A stretch of 64,000 nt of DNA from an uncultured Clostridia bacterium. Its GTDB lineage: Bacteria > Bacillota > Clostridia > TANB77 > CAG-508. The stretch spans positions 75,082-139,081 of the forward strand of contig CAOSLI010000004.1 of assembly GCA_948524275.1 (NCBI GenBank), in the 5' to 3' direction. The translations under genes were made by a program, and so were the position numbers. Below are positions 17,642-24,218 of this stretch, in pieces. A model generated the notes under the pieces. The model was not told where the DNA came from and ran no database searches. It saw only the letters and a program-made list of their open reading frames with translations. Within the stretch, counting starts at the first letter, position 1; each line of letters begins with the position of its first letter.

Positions 17642-17675
17642 AAATACTATCTTTTGGAGGTAGTATTTATTTTTT
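17642..17675 (+). terminator. Terminator after tRNA-Leu
   Basis: AAATACTA (17642-17649) pairs with TAGTATTT (17661-17668), followed by ATTTTTT on the plus strand. Confidence 0.75.
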
Positions 17676-17705
17676 GATTATCTAAAATATTGTAAAATAT
17701 TTTGC

Positions 17706-17741
17706 GCTTTGTACTATCTTCGGGTGGTACAAAGCATTTTT
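17706..17741 (+). terminator. Second tandem terminator with a UUCG tetraloop
   Basis: GCTTTGTACTATC pairs with GGTGGTACAAAGC (13 pairs including G-U) across a TTCG loop, followed by ATTTTTAT. It is an unusually stable hairpin for this AT-rich DNA. It insulates the strong promoter at 17756 from tRNA transcription. Confidence 0.75.
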
Positions 17742-17755
17742 ATATATTAAGAATA

Positions 17756-17784
17756 TTGACAATGTCAAAGCTCAACTATATAAT
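17756..17784 (+). promoter_or_regulatory. Consensus sigma-A promoter with a palindrome over the -35
   Basis: TTGACA (17756-17761), 17 bases, TATAAT (17779-17784): a perfect consensus. The -35 hexamer is part of the inverted repeat TTGACAATGTCAA, a possible operator. A short hairpin (CTTGCAA/TTGCAAG, about 17793-17807) would form at the start of the transcript. Confidence 0.8.
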
Positions 17785-17854
17785 ATGATTATCTTGCAAT
17801 TTGCAAGTTCATGTATAGTCAATCTCAACCGGATTTGGTAAGGAGGTACCAATT

Positions 17855-18280
17855 ATGAGAGAAAAGTTAAAAATTGCAAATCAAATGAGAGTCTCTCGGA
17901 AATCGTTTAGCCATAATGCAGAATCCTTAAAATTGTATTCAAAGTGTTATCACGCATATGTTAGTGAATGCATTTTTAAAGGAAAGGATAATTTCAAGGT
18001 TTCATTTGGCAGTAAATACATTCAAAGTTTTTCTGAAAGAGTGTCTGACTGGTACAACTATATTTTGGGTAATGTTCGTAGATTTTTTATAATTCACTTT
18101 ACTAATAATGGTGATAGGACTTTAATTGCCCAGTTAGGTGTATCAAAGCCAATTCATTTAAAAATTGCGCAAACGCCAAATGAATGGATTTTGTATGAAT
18201 TCCTTGAACGAAATGGGTTCCGAGTTGCCAATGAGCATTTAAGCTTATCGGCAACAGTATACGAAATTGTTAGAGCATAA
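17855..18280 (+). CDS. Hypothetical protein, 141 aa, higher-GC stand-alone gene
   Basis: I do not recognise this protein. It is basic, Ser/Asn-rich and mixed alpha/beta in appearance, without signal peptide or membrane helix. The ATG at 17855 follows AAGGAGG. The unit has a perfect sigma-A promoter, a hairpin at the 5' end of the leader, a strong ribosome binding site and its own terminator, and somewhat higher G+C than its neighbours. That set is shared with the genes at 253, 18696 and 38745, although the proteins are not visibly related. Such wiring implies strong constitutive expression. Confidence 0.65.
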   Translation: MREKLKIANQMRVSRKSFSHNAESLKLYSKCYHAYVSECIFKGKDNFKVSFGSKYIQSFSERVSDWYNYILGNVRRFFIIHFTNNGDRTLIAQLGVSKPIHLKIAQTPNEWILYEFLERNGFRVANEHLSLSATVYEIVRA

Positions 18281-18284
18281 TGTC

Positions 18285-18316
18285 AACACCACCTTTAAAT
18301 GAGGTGGTGTTAATTA
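18285..18316 (+). terminator. Terminator of the 141-aa gene
   Basis: AACACCACC (18285-18293) pairs perfectly with GGTGGTGTT (18303-18311). The following T-tract is weak (AATTATG). Confidence 0.65.
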
Positions 18317-18414
18317 TGTATTTTTAATTGATTATTATTTTTAATTATTATGAATATTTTTTTTAAATTTATACATAATAATTTATATAAAAACTAATTT
18401 AGGAGGATAATGTT

Positions 18415-18606
18415 ATGAAAGTTATAGATACAATTGCTTTAATACTAGTTATTATCGGCGCTATCAATTGGGGATTAATTGGTTTTTTTAATTTCAATCT
18501 AGTTGATACTATCTTTGGTGCTATGTCAGTAATTAGTAGAATAATTTATGCTTTAATTGGCATCTCTGGATTATGGTGCATTAGATTATTTTTTGATAAT
18601 AAATAA
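18415..18606 (+). CDS. DUF378 family small membrane protein (YuzA-like)
   Basis: A 63-residue protein with two hydrophobic helices and the DUF378 pattern IGAINWGLIGFFNFNLVDTIFG. YuzA-type proteins are small integral membrane proteins of unknown function. The ATG follows a perfect AGGAGG. It stands alone and ends at the bidirectional terminator at 18632-18673. Confidence 0.85.
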   Translation: MKVIDTIALILVIIGAINWGLIGFFNFNLVDTIFGAMSVISRIIYALIGISGLWCIRLFFDNK

Positions 18607-18631
18607 TTTAAATTCTAATATTTTATAAGAT

Positions 18632-18673
18632 AAAAATACACTGTGAGTAAACTCTTACCCTCAGTGTATTTTT
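18632..18673. terminator. Bidirectional terminator
   Basis: AAAAATACACTG (18632-18643) pairs with CAGTGTATTTTT (18662-18673), with an inner TGAG/CTCA stem. Both strands end in T-runs, serving the DUF378 gene (+) and the 109-aa gene (-). Confidence 0.85.
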
Positions 18674-18695
18674 AGATAAATGCTCTGTTAGTTAC

Positions 18696-19025
18696 TTATG
18701 CTACCGCATGCTCTTTGCACAGCTCTGCAAATTTCTTCGTAATGGATATTTTCTGAGTCTTTTGGTCGAACTTGAAAAAGCCCATTCGTATAAGCATATG
18801 AAAGTATGCGGAAAGCTCGCTGTTTGAAGTGATGTTTATGGGGTCCGGATCGAAGCCTTCAAGATATTCATCTTGTGTAAATTCCGTAACCCATTCACCC
18901 TTCTTCTGAGACATCTCAACAACGTGCGATAGAATGTATTCAAGCTTAATGTTTTGCAGTTTGGAATTTTGAAATGTTCCAAATCTGGTAAGCCAAATAC
19001 TTCCTAATGGTACATCCCTAAGCAT
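18696..19025 (-). CDS. Hypothetical protein, 109 aa, higher-GC stand-alone gene
   Basis: I do not recognise this protein. The C-terminal part (about 60-105), with ELSAYFHMLIRMGFFKFDQKT and KISITKKFAELC, could be a winged helix, but this is a guess. The ATG follows AAGGAGG. Its transcription unit has a strong promoter (19096-19124), a 9-base inverted repeat in the leader (19059-19090) and a terminator. G+C content is above that of flanking genes, as for the genes at 253, 17855 and 38745. Confidence 0.65.
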   Translation of the reverse strand: MLRDVPLGSIWLTRFGTFQNSKLQNIKLEYILSHVVEMSQKKGEWVTEFTQDEYLEGFDPDPINITSNSELSAYFHMLIRMGFFKFDQKTQKISITKKFAELCKEHAVA

Positions 19026-19058
19026 TTGTTTTCCTCCTTATAAACGTCTAAAGTAATA

Positions 19059-19090
19059 ATGCAAAACGGAGTCTTCTGCATGTTTTGCAT
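19059..19090 (-). other. Leader hairpin of the 109-aa gene
   Basis: ATGCAAAAC (19059-19067) and GTTTTGCAT (19082-19090) are a perfect 9-base inverted repeat a few bases downstream of the -10. It would fold at the 5' end of the mRNA, possibly stabilising it, or could be an operator. Confidence 0.6.
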
Positions 19091-19095
19091 AATCC

Positions 19096-19124
19096 ATTAT
19101 ACCACAATTTAGTATATAATGCAA
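19096..19124 (-). promoter_or_regulatory. Promoter of the 109-aa gene
   Basis: -35 TTGCAT (19119-19124) and -10 TATAAT (19096-19101), 17-base spacer, minus strand. Confidence 0.75.
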
Positions 19125-19141
19125 GTTTTGGTAAAAAATTA

Positions 19142-19606
19142 TTAGAAATTTCTTTTTATTATCGCAAGTAGCATCTCTAATTCTATACTATCATTAATTG
19201 GTATCTCTACCATTGATTCTATCTCTTTGTCATTTATATCATTAAATTTTATATATTCATTTAATGCATTTCTAGAAATAAAAAACAAACTTCTTCCATC
19301 CTTTTTCCTTAACTTAAACAATGGCGGATTACTAATATCTGTTTTTCTGACATTTTGTTCTCTAAGATTTTTGGCAAGGTTATGTAAAAATTTATAATCT
19401 TCTTCTAAAATTGTTGATTTCTCTTTTATATCAAAATATGATTCTATATATAGTAACATCTTTTCATGATATAACTTATTTTCTTCATTTGTATTGTTTT
19501 CAATGTTGTTAAGTTCATTTAAGATTTTATCTTCACCTTTTAATATTTGTATACTAATAGAACCTATGATTTGTTTAGCTTTTTTAATAATCTCTTCTAT
19601 TTCCAT
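19142..19606 (-). CDS. Hypothetical protein, 154 aa, divergent from an XRE regulator
   Basis: I do not recognise this protein. It is charged and helical, with no membrane segment. I chose ATG 19606 (MEIEEIIKKAKQIIG) because TAGGAGAG lies 5 bases upstream; the longer ORF start at 19645 lacks such a site and overlaps the operator. It is divergent from the XRE-type gene at 19730 with a 17-base palindrome at its expected transcription start, so the pair may be a regulator-target module. Confidence 0.7.
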   Translation of the reverse strand: MEIEEIIKKAKQIIGSISIQILKGEDKILNELNNIENNTNEENKLYHEKMLLYIESYFDIKEKSTILEEDYKFLHNLAKNLREQNVRKTDISNPPLFKLRKKDGRSLFFISRNALNEYIKFNDINDKEIESMVEIPINDSIELEMLLAIIKRNF

Positions 19607-19650
19607 AACTACTCTCCTATTTTCTATTTTAATATTTACAATCAATTTTA

Positions 19651-19697
19651 GTGGTTAACTTAACCACATTATAGCATACTTTTTGTAATAAAATCAA
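19651..19697 (-). promoter_or_regulatory. Promoter and palindromic operator of the 154-aa gene
   Basis: On the minus strand, -35 TTGATT (19692-19697) and -10 TATAAT (19668-19673) are 18 bases apart. Immediately downstream lies a perfect palindrome with 8-base arms, GTGGTTAA-C-TTAACCAC (19651-19667), covering the expected +1. It is well placed for repression, plausibly by the XRE protein encoded next door. Confidence 0.7.
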
Positions 19698-19729
19698 TAA
19701 TATATAATAATATTTAGGAGATTTTTACT

Positions 19730-19972
19730 GTGAGAAAGTATGATGGAAAATCAAATATTTCTGGAGAGTTTATTGAAAATATTCTTCATGAAAAGAAAAT
19801 GACTAAAGAAGACCTGTGTAAAAAATTACAATTATCGGGAATAAACATTGATAGATGGCATTTATATAAAATTATTAATGGTAAAGTTATACTTAAAGAT
19901 TTTGAACTGATTATAATATGTACAATTTTAGATATCGACTTAAATGATTTAAAGAAATTAATTAACATATAA
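19730..19972 (+). CDS. XRE-family helix-turn-helix regulator
   Basis: An 80-residue protein with a GTG start preceded by TAGGAG. It consists of a single HTH_3-like domain (about 10-75): EFIENILHEKKMTKEDLCKKL, shown here up to its core, then the recognition region GINIDRWHLYKIINGK. It is likely a DNA-binding repressor acting as a dimer. The divergent neighbour with a palindromic operator suggests a local target. Confidence 0.8.
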   Translation: MRKYDGKSNISGEFIENILHEKKMTKEDLCKKLQLSGINIDRWHLYKIINGKVILKDFELIIICTILDIDLNDLKKLINI

Positions 19973-20034
19973 ATAAAAAGCGACTACCCCTGATTTAAAA
20001 GGATACTCACTTGTTCTTTTTATAATTCATATAT

Positions 20035-20337
20035 TTACGCTAATGTAACTTTGACTTTCTTTTGAGCTTCAACAAGCGATGGAATAAGCGGGCTATAGTT
20101 TGTTCCATCAAATACGTCTACCTCAACAGTTCCATCAAATACATCTTTGTATTGATATGATACGTTTCTTTCGTTTTCTGCATATTTTACCATAAAAGTA
20201 CTTGGATAAGCTTTTTCTATTGTAGCTTCTTTCTCAAATGATTTTCCTCTTCCCAAAGATCCTTTTACAATAATCTTTTTTCCTATTTTGTTTTGAATGT
20301 CACTTTGTAAATTTACTATGTCATTTTGATAAAGCAT
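20035..20337 (-). CDS. veg: Veg family protein
   Basis: A 100-residue protein of the Veg family, small and beta-rich. Family features are the IGKKIIVKGSLGRGK segment near residues 18-32, YPSTFMVKY, and NVSYQYKDVFDGTVEV. In Bacillus subtilis Veg affects biofilm formation and germination. The promoter (20368-20396) contains a perfect match to a Spo0A box. Confidence 0.9.
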   Translation of the reverse strand: MLYQNDIVNLQSDIQNKIGKKIIVKGSLGRGKSFEKEATIEKAYPSTFMVKYAENERNVSYQYKDVFDGTVEVDVFDGTNYSPLIPSLVEAQKKVKVTLA

Positions 20338-20367
20338 AAAATCACCTACTTTTCTTATGATATTTTA

Positions 20368-20396
20368 AAATTATCATTATTTGTCGAAAAAGTCAA
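20368..20396 (-). promoter_or_regulatory. veg promoter with an embedded Spo0A box
   Basis: -35 TTGACT (20391-20396), 17-base spacer, -10 TAATTT (20368-20373) on the minus strand. The spacer contains TTTGTCGAAA on the plus strand (20380-20389), identical to the consensus 0A box. Binding there would block RNA polymerase. Confidence 0.6.
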
Positions 20397-20479
20397 TGTG
20401 GATTATGTCTATCAATTTTGTATCTTTTATTATAACTAGCTTTTAAAGTTTTGTTACATTTTTGTTACATTTATATTTA

Positions 20480-20513
20480 AAGTAATTATGTAACTAATTC
20501 GTACATAATTACC
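20480..20513 (-). terminator. Terminator after spoIIQ
   Basis: GTAATTATGTA (20482-20492) and TACATAATTAC (20502-20512) form a perfect 11-base stem. The T-tract on the minus strand is short (TTTAAAT). It would end the spoIIAA-to-spoIIQ operon. Confidence 0.6.
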
Positions 20514-20548
20514 TTAAAATTGTTTTTTAGAATTGACATAATATTTTA

Positions 20549-21385
20549 TTATTTCACATAAATATCTGGATTTATATATTCTCCATCTTTTAATATTTCA
20601 AAGTGTAGATGACTACCTTCTGCTGTTTCAAATACCGCTGAATTCCCAACAGTACCAATTGCCTGTCCTTGTTCAACTGTATCTCCCTCTTTTACAAATT
20701 CAGAGCTAAGTAAACTTGAATATACAGTTTGGAATCCATCACTATGCTCTATTATTATGCTTAATCCAAATCTAGGATCATCTTTTATAGCCTTTATTTT
20801 TCCTGATGCTGAAGCCTTTACAATGCTTGTCTTTTCTGCTTTAATATCTATTCCTCTATGTGTTACCCATTCTGCAAGAGTATTAGAATACACTAAACTA
20901 TCCATTGAAAATCCTGTTAAATGTTCTCCAACTATTGGCATTATGAATTGTGATTTGCTATTAACGTCTCCATTTTTACTTTCATTATCTCCTGTATTGT
21001 TAGATGCTTGCGTAGTATTAGTTTCATTAGTAACAGTACCTGAGGTTTGTACATCATTTACTATATTACTATTTGATGAAATTACATTGCTGTTTGATTC
21101 TAAAATGCTATTGCTACTTGTGTTTTCTTTTACAGTATTTTGTCCTTTTACTTCATTTACATTTTTGCTTAGATCAGAGCTAGCCTTTTGTATAGTCGAA
21201 ATATTTGATGCTCCACTATTTTTTAAATTAGTTGCTTCTCTATCTAATTTAGCTTCTCTCGCTATTTTTTCCTCATTCATAGAGAGTGTAATTGCTAAAG
21301 ATAATAAAATTATGGATATTATAAAACCAATAATACTTAAAACCTTTCTTCTGTTTGCTATATTATTTTCATCTTTTCTTCTCAT
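20549..21385 (-). CDS. spoIIQ: Stage II sporulation protein Q-like M23 protein
   Basis: A 278-residue forespore membrane protein. It has an N-terminal transmembrane helix (about 14-35), a Ser/Asn/Thr-rich low-complexity linker (about 55-140) and a LytM/M23 domain (about 150-275). The metal-ligand positions HRGID and HLHFE are present, so it may keep endopeptidase activity as in Clostridia, unlike Bacillus SpoIIQ. SpoIIQ pairs with SpoIIIAH across the intermembrane space during engulfment. It follows spoIID, at the end of the sigF cluster. Confidence 0.85.
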   Translation of the reverse strand: MRRKDENNIANRRKVLSIIGFIISIILLSLAITLSMNEEKIAREAKLDREATNLKNSGASNISTIQKASSDLSKNVNEVKGQNTVKENTSSNSILESNSNVISSNSNIVNDVQTSGTVTNETNTTQASNNTGDNESKNGDVNSKSQFIMPIVGEHLTGFSMDSLVYSNTLAEWVTHRGIDIKAEKTSIVKASASGKIKAIKDDPRFGLSIIIEHSDGFQTVYSSLLSSEFVKEGDTVEQGQAIGTVGNSAVFETAEGSHLHFEILKDGEYINPDIYVK

Positions 21386-21445
21386 ATATATCCTCCTAAA
21401 ATTTTTCTTACATAAATTGTTTCCAAATTTTAGGCTATATATACA

Positions 21446-22513
21446 TTAAAAATTTACAATTTCTACTCCAGTATAAAAATGTTTTATTATTTCTTCATAA
21501 TTTTTTCCCTCATTTGCCATACTGTCAGCACCAGTTTGGCTCATTCCAACTCCATGTCCATATCCTGTTACTTTAAATTTTATATTATCATTATCTATTG
21601 AGGCTTCAAAATTTGCTGATTTTAGCCCTAGAATTGTTCTTAATTCTACACCAGACAAATTCAAATTTCCAACTTTCATAGTCTTAACTCTATGTGCATC
21701 ATTATACTCTATTACTTTTATGCAGTCTTCCATATCAAAGTCTATCTTTAAGTCGCTATGCTTTGCTAAAATTTTATTTCTAAACTCTTCTTTTGATAAT
21801 GTTACTTCTGAGCTATATTGTGAATATGCATCTTCTCCTGCTGTTTCTACTGATTGAAGATATGGATAATTGGTTCCACCCCAAACACTTGCCGGAACCT
21901 CAGTAATCCCACCACTATTAGAATGAAAAAAAGCATCTATAACTTCTCCATTGTATGTAATTACCTTTCCTTTTGTATTATTTACAGCTTTTTCAATCTT
22001 TCCCCAATATTCTTCGCGCACATTTTCTTCCCATCTAGCTATCCTACTTTCCTTTGTTATCCATGCTTGACAACAACTAGAATCATCGCATATACTAGCT
22101 TCTCCATGTTTTCCGTTACTGTTTTTTATAGAATAGATTGTATAAGTTCTGGCAACTAGTGCTTGTGCATTTAATGCTTCTTGTGCAAATTTTGCTGGCA
22201 TTTCTGCTGATACTACTCCAAGTAAATATTCATCCAGTGGCAATTCCTCTATGCTATTGTTTTCTTTATGTAATAATTTTATAGTAGAAAATTCTTTATA
22301 ATCATAGTTTTCTACTGGGTTATTATTCTCTTGTTTTACATCACTTGCATCACTATCTTCATTATTATTTACGTTTTCGTCTTGTTTTTTGTCACCTGTT
22401 TCACTGCTTGCTACCTCTTTTATTTCAGAAAATAAATGTGATTTTGTAAGTAATGCTGGTAATAAAAATACAAAAATCATAAAAATAATAAATAATTCAA
22501 TTATTCTTCTCAT
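21446..22513 (-). CDS. spoIID: Stage II sporulation protein D (lytic transglycosylase)
   Basis: A 355-residue protein with a membrane anchor (about 5-25) and an acidic linker, then the SpoIID domain: LPLDEYLLGVVSAEMPAKF, ALNAQALVARTYT and, near the end, GHGVGMSQTGADSMA. SpoIID cleaves septal peptidoglycan during engulfment together with SpoIIM and SpoIIP. The start codon overlaps the sigF stop by one base, giving tight coupling. Confidence 0.94.
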   Translation of the reverse strand: MRRIIELFIIFMIFVFLLPALLTKSHLFSEIKEVASSETGDKKQDENVNNNEDSDASDVKQENNNPVENYDYKEFSTIKLLHKENNSIEELPLDEYLLGVVSAEMPAKFAQEALNAQALVARTYTIYSIKNSNGKHGEASICDDSSCCQAWITKESRIARWEENVREEYWGKIEKAVNNTKGKVITYNGEVIDAFFHSNSGGITEVPASVWGGTNYPYLQSVETAGEDAYSQYSSEVTLSKEEFRNKILAKHSDLKIDFDMEDCIKVIEYNDAHRVKTMKVGNLNLSGVELRTILGLKSANFEASIDNDNIKFKVTGYGHGVGMSQTGADSMANEGKNYEEIIKHFYTGVEIVNF

Positions 22514-23214
22514 TATGCCTCTTTCAGCTCTTTTCCTATATTTTCAAGTACCCTTTTTTCAATTCTGGATACCTGAACCTGACTTATTCCAATAATGTCA
22601 GCTACCTTTTTTTGTGTCTGACATTTATAATATCTAAGATAAATTATCTTTTTTTCTCTAGCTTCTAGATTGTCAATACACTGCTTTAGCGCGAGATTAT
22701 TTACAATTTTTTCTTCCGAGTTTTCATTTGAGCTTAATTTATCCATCAGTGATAAATCATCGTCTTCTTGTTTTTCATCTAATGATTTAATTCCATTTTC
22801 AGAGTCAAGTGCTAAAACAATCTCTTCTTTTGTAGTATTTAACTTTTCTGCTAATTCTTCGATTGTTATATTTAAATTATTCCTTTTTTCAAGTGCAATT
22901 TTGCTTGATAATTCCTTTAAATTCCTTGATATTTTAATTGGTCCATTGTCTCTTAAAAATCTTTTAATCTCTCCTATTATATAAGTAACTGCAAATGTAG
23001 ATAGCATTACATTGTATGTAAAATCAAATTTTTTTATTGCTTTTATAAATCCTATTGCTCCAATCTGATATATATCGTCAAATTCATATCCTCTGTTTTC
23101 AAATCTTTTTGCTATATTTATGATAAGTCCTTTATTTTCAATAACAAGTTCATTAAGCACATCTTTGTTACCTTGCTGTGCTTCTATTATTTTTTTCTTT
23201 AGATTCTCGTCCAT
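22513..23214 (-). CDS. sigF: Sporulation sigma factor SigF
   Basis: A 233-residue sigma-70-family factor for early forespore transcription. Region 2 is seen as YEFDDIYQIGAIGFIKAIKKFD, truncated here to the FDDIYQIGAIGF core, region 3 around residues 100-130 and region 4 as the HTH KVADIIGISQVQVSRIEKR. The position behind spoIIAB separates it from SigG and SigE. Confidence 0.94.
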   Translation of the reverse strand: MDENLKKKIIEAQQGNKDVLNELVIENKGLIINIAKRFENRGYEFDDIYQIGAIGFIKAIKKFDFTYNVMLSTFAVTYIIGEIKRFLRDNGPIKISRNLKELSSKIALEKRNNLNITIEELAEKLNTTKEEIVLALDSENGIKSLDEKQEDDDLSLMDKLSSNENSEEKIVNNLALKQCIDNLEAREKKIIYLRYYKCQTQKKVADIIGISQVQVSRIEKRVLENIGKELKEA

Positions 23215-23237
23215 AAGGGTTCTCCTGTCTTATAATT

Positions 23238-23741
23238 TTATGCTTGCATTTCTTGATTCATTCCTTCTTCATCTATATCATTATCATTTAATTCAATTTC
23301 TTCCTTTTTTGGCTCTTCAATAGTTTTTCTTAATGTTACTTTAGTTCCAAATCCAAGTGCAGATTCAACCTTTGTTTCATCCATAAAGCTTTCCATTATA
23401 GTAAATCCCATTCCAGATCTTTCTAAATCAGGCTTTGATGTGTATAATGGTTTCATTGCCATTTCAACATTTTCTATTCCTTTTCCATTATCAGTAATTA
23501 TTATTTCAACTGTGTTTTTAAATATCTTAGCTTCTACTTTTACAATTCCGTCTTCATCACCATAACCATGAATTATGCTGTTGGTTACCGCTTCTGATAC
23601 TGCAGTCTTTATATCTGATAGCTCGTCTATTGTTGGGTCTAATTGTGAAACAAATGCAGCAACTGTAATTCTTGCAAATGCCTCATTGCTTGTTTTACTT
23701 ACAAATTCTAATTTCATTTCATTATCATATAACCCCTTCAT
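23238..23741 (-). CDS. spoIIAB: Anti-sigma F factor SpoIIAB
   Basis: A 167-residue GHKL-fold serine kinase that binds SigF and phosphorylates SpoIIAA. Hallmarks: [12 protein letters not shown] (N-box), DNGKGI (G1) and [13 protein letters not shown] (G2). It carries an extra acidic tail of about 20 residues compared with the B. subtilis protein. The start overlaps spoIIAA by 17 bases; an internal ATG (MKLEF) is an alternative. Confidence 0.94.
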   Translation of the reverse strand: MKGLYDNEMKLEFVSKTSNEAFARITVAAFVSQLDPTIDELSDIKTAVSEAVTNSIIHGYGDEDGIVKVEAKIFKNTVEIIITDNGKGIENVEMAMKPLYTSKPDLERSGMGFTIMESFMDETKVESALGFGTKVTLRKTIEEPKKEEIELNDNDIDEEGMNQEMQA

Positions 23742-24057
23742 TTATCTCTTCCTCCTTTATATCTATTATTCGTGATACACCGCTCATATCGAATATCCTT
23801 TTTAGTCTATTTCCTACATTGATTATTTCAAAGTTTCCTCCTATCATTTTTGTGAGTTTGTATCTTCCTAGTACCATTCCTATTCCAGAACTGTCCATAA
23901 ATGAAATATCTTTAAAATCAAATACAACATTTTTAGGGCTATATCTTGTTATTTCATTATCAATTTGCATTCTTATTTTGTCTGCTGTATGTTGGTCAAT
24001 TTCTTCTGTTAATCTCAAGGTTAGTAACCTTCCTTCTTTAGAGTAATTTACATCCAA
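23725..24057 (-). CDS. spoIIAA: Anti-anti-sigma factor SpoIIAA
   Basis: A 110-residue STAS-domain protein. The phosphorylated serine lies in [14 protein letters not shown] near residue 57. Unphosphorylated SpoIIAA displaces SigF from SpoIIAB in the forespore. It is the first gene of the operon, with GGAGG upstream. Two Spo0A-box-like sequences lie at 24185-24214. Confidence 0.94.
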   Translation of the reverse strand: MDVNYSKEGRLLTLRLTEEIDQHTADKIRMQIDNEITRYSPKNVVFDFKDISFMDSSGIGMVLGRYKLTKMIGGNFEIINVGNRLKRIFDMSGVSRIIDIKEEEINEGVI

Positions 24058-24128
24058 TTTTTTATCCTCCTAACTTTGCTCGCTTTAAAAAATCTATTTT
24101 TGTGTACTTAATATAATTTTATATGGCA

Positions 24129-24158
24129 CAAAAAAAGAACTATAAATATTATAGTTCC
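24129..24158 (-). terminator. valS terminator
   Basis: GAACTATA (24137-24144) and TATAGTTC (24150-24157) form a hairpin followed on the minus strand by eight Ts. Confidence 0.85.
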
Positions 24159-24184
24159 TTTTTACATATTTTTCCATAGCTATT

Positions 24185-24214
24185 TTTGTCGTATTATGAT
24201 AAGTTTCCGACAAA
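24185..24214. promoter_or_regulatory. Pair of inverted Spo0A-box-like sequences upstream of spoIIAA
   Basis: TTTGTCGTAT on the plus strand (24185-24194) and TTTGTCGGAA on the minus strand (24205-24214) each match the 0A box TTTGTCGAAA at 8 of 10 positions. They lie about 130-155 bases upstream of the spoIIAA start, between valS and its terminator. The spoIIA operon is a classic Spo0A target. I could not identify a convincing sigma-H promoter. Confidence 0.4.
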
Positions 24215-24218
24215 ATAT

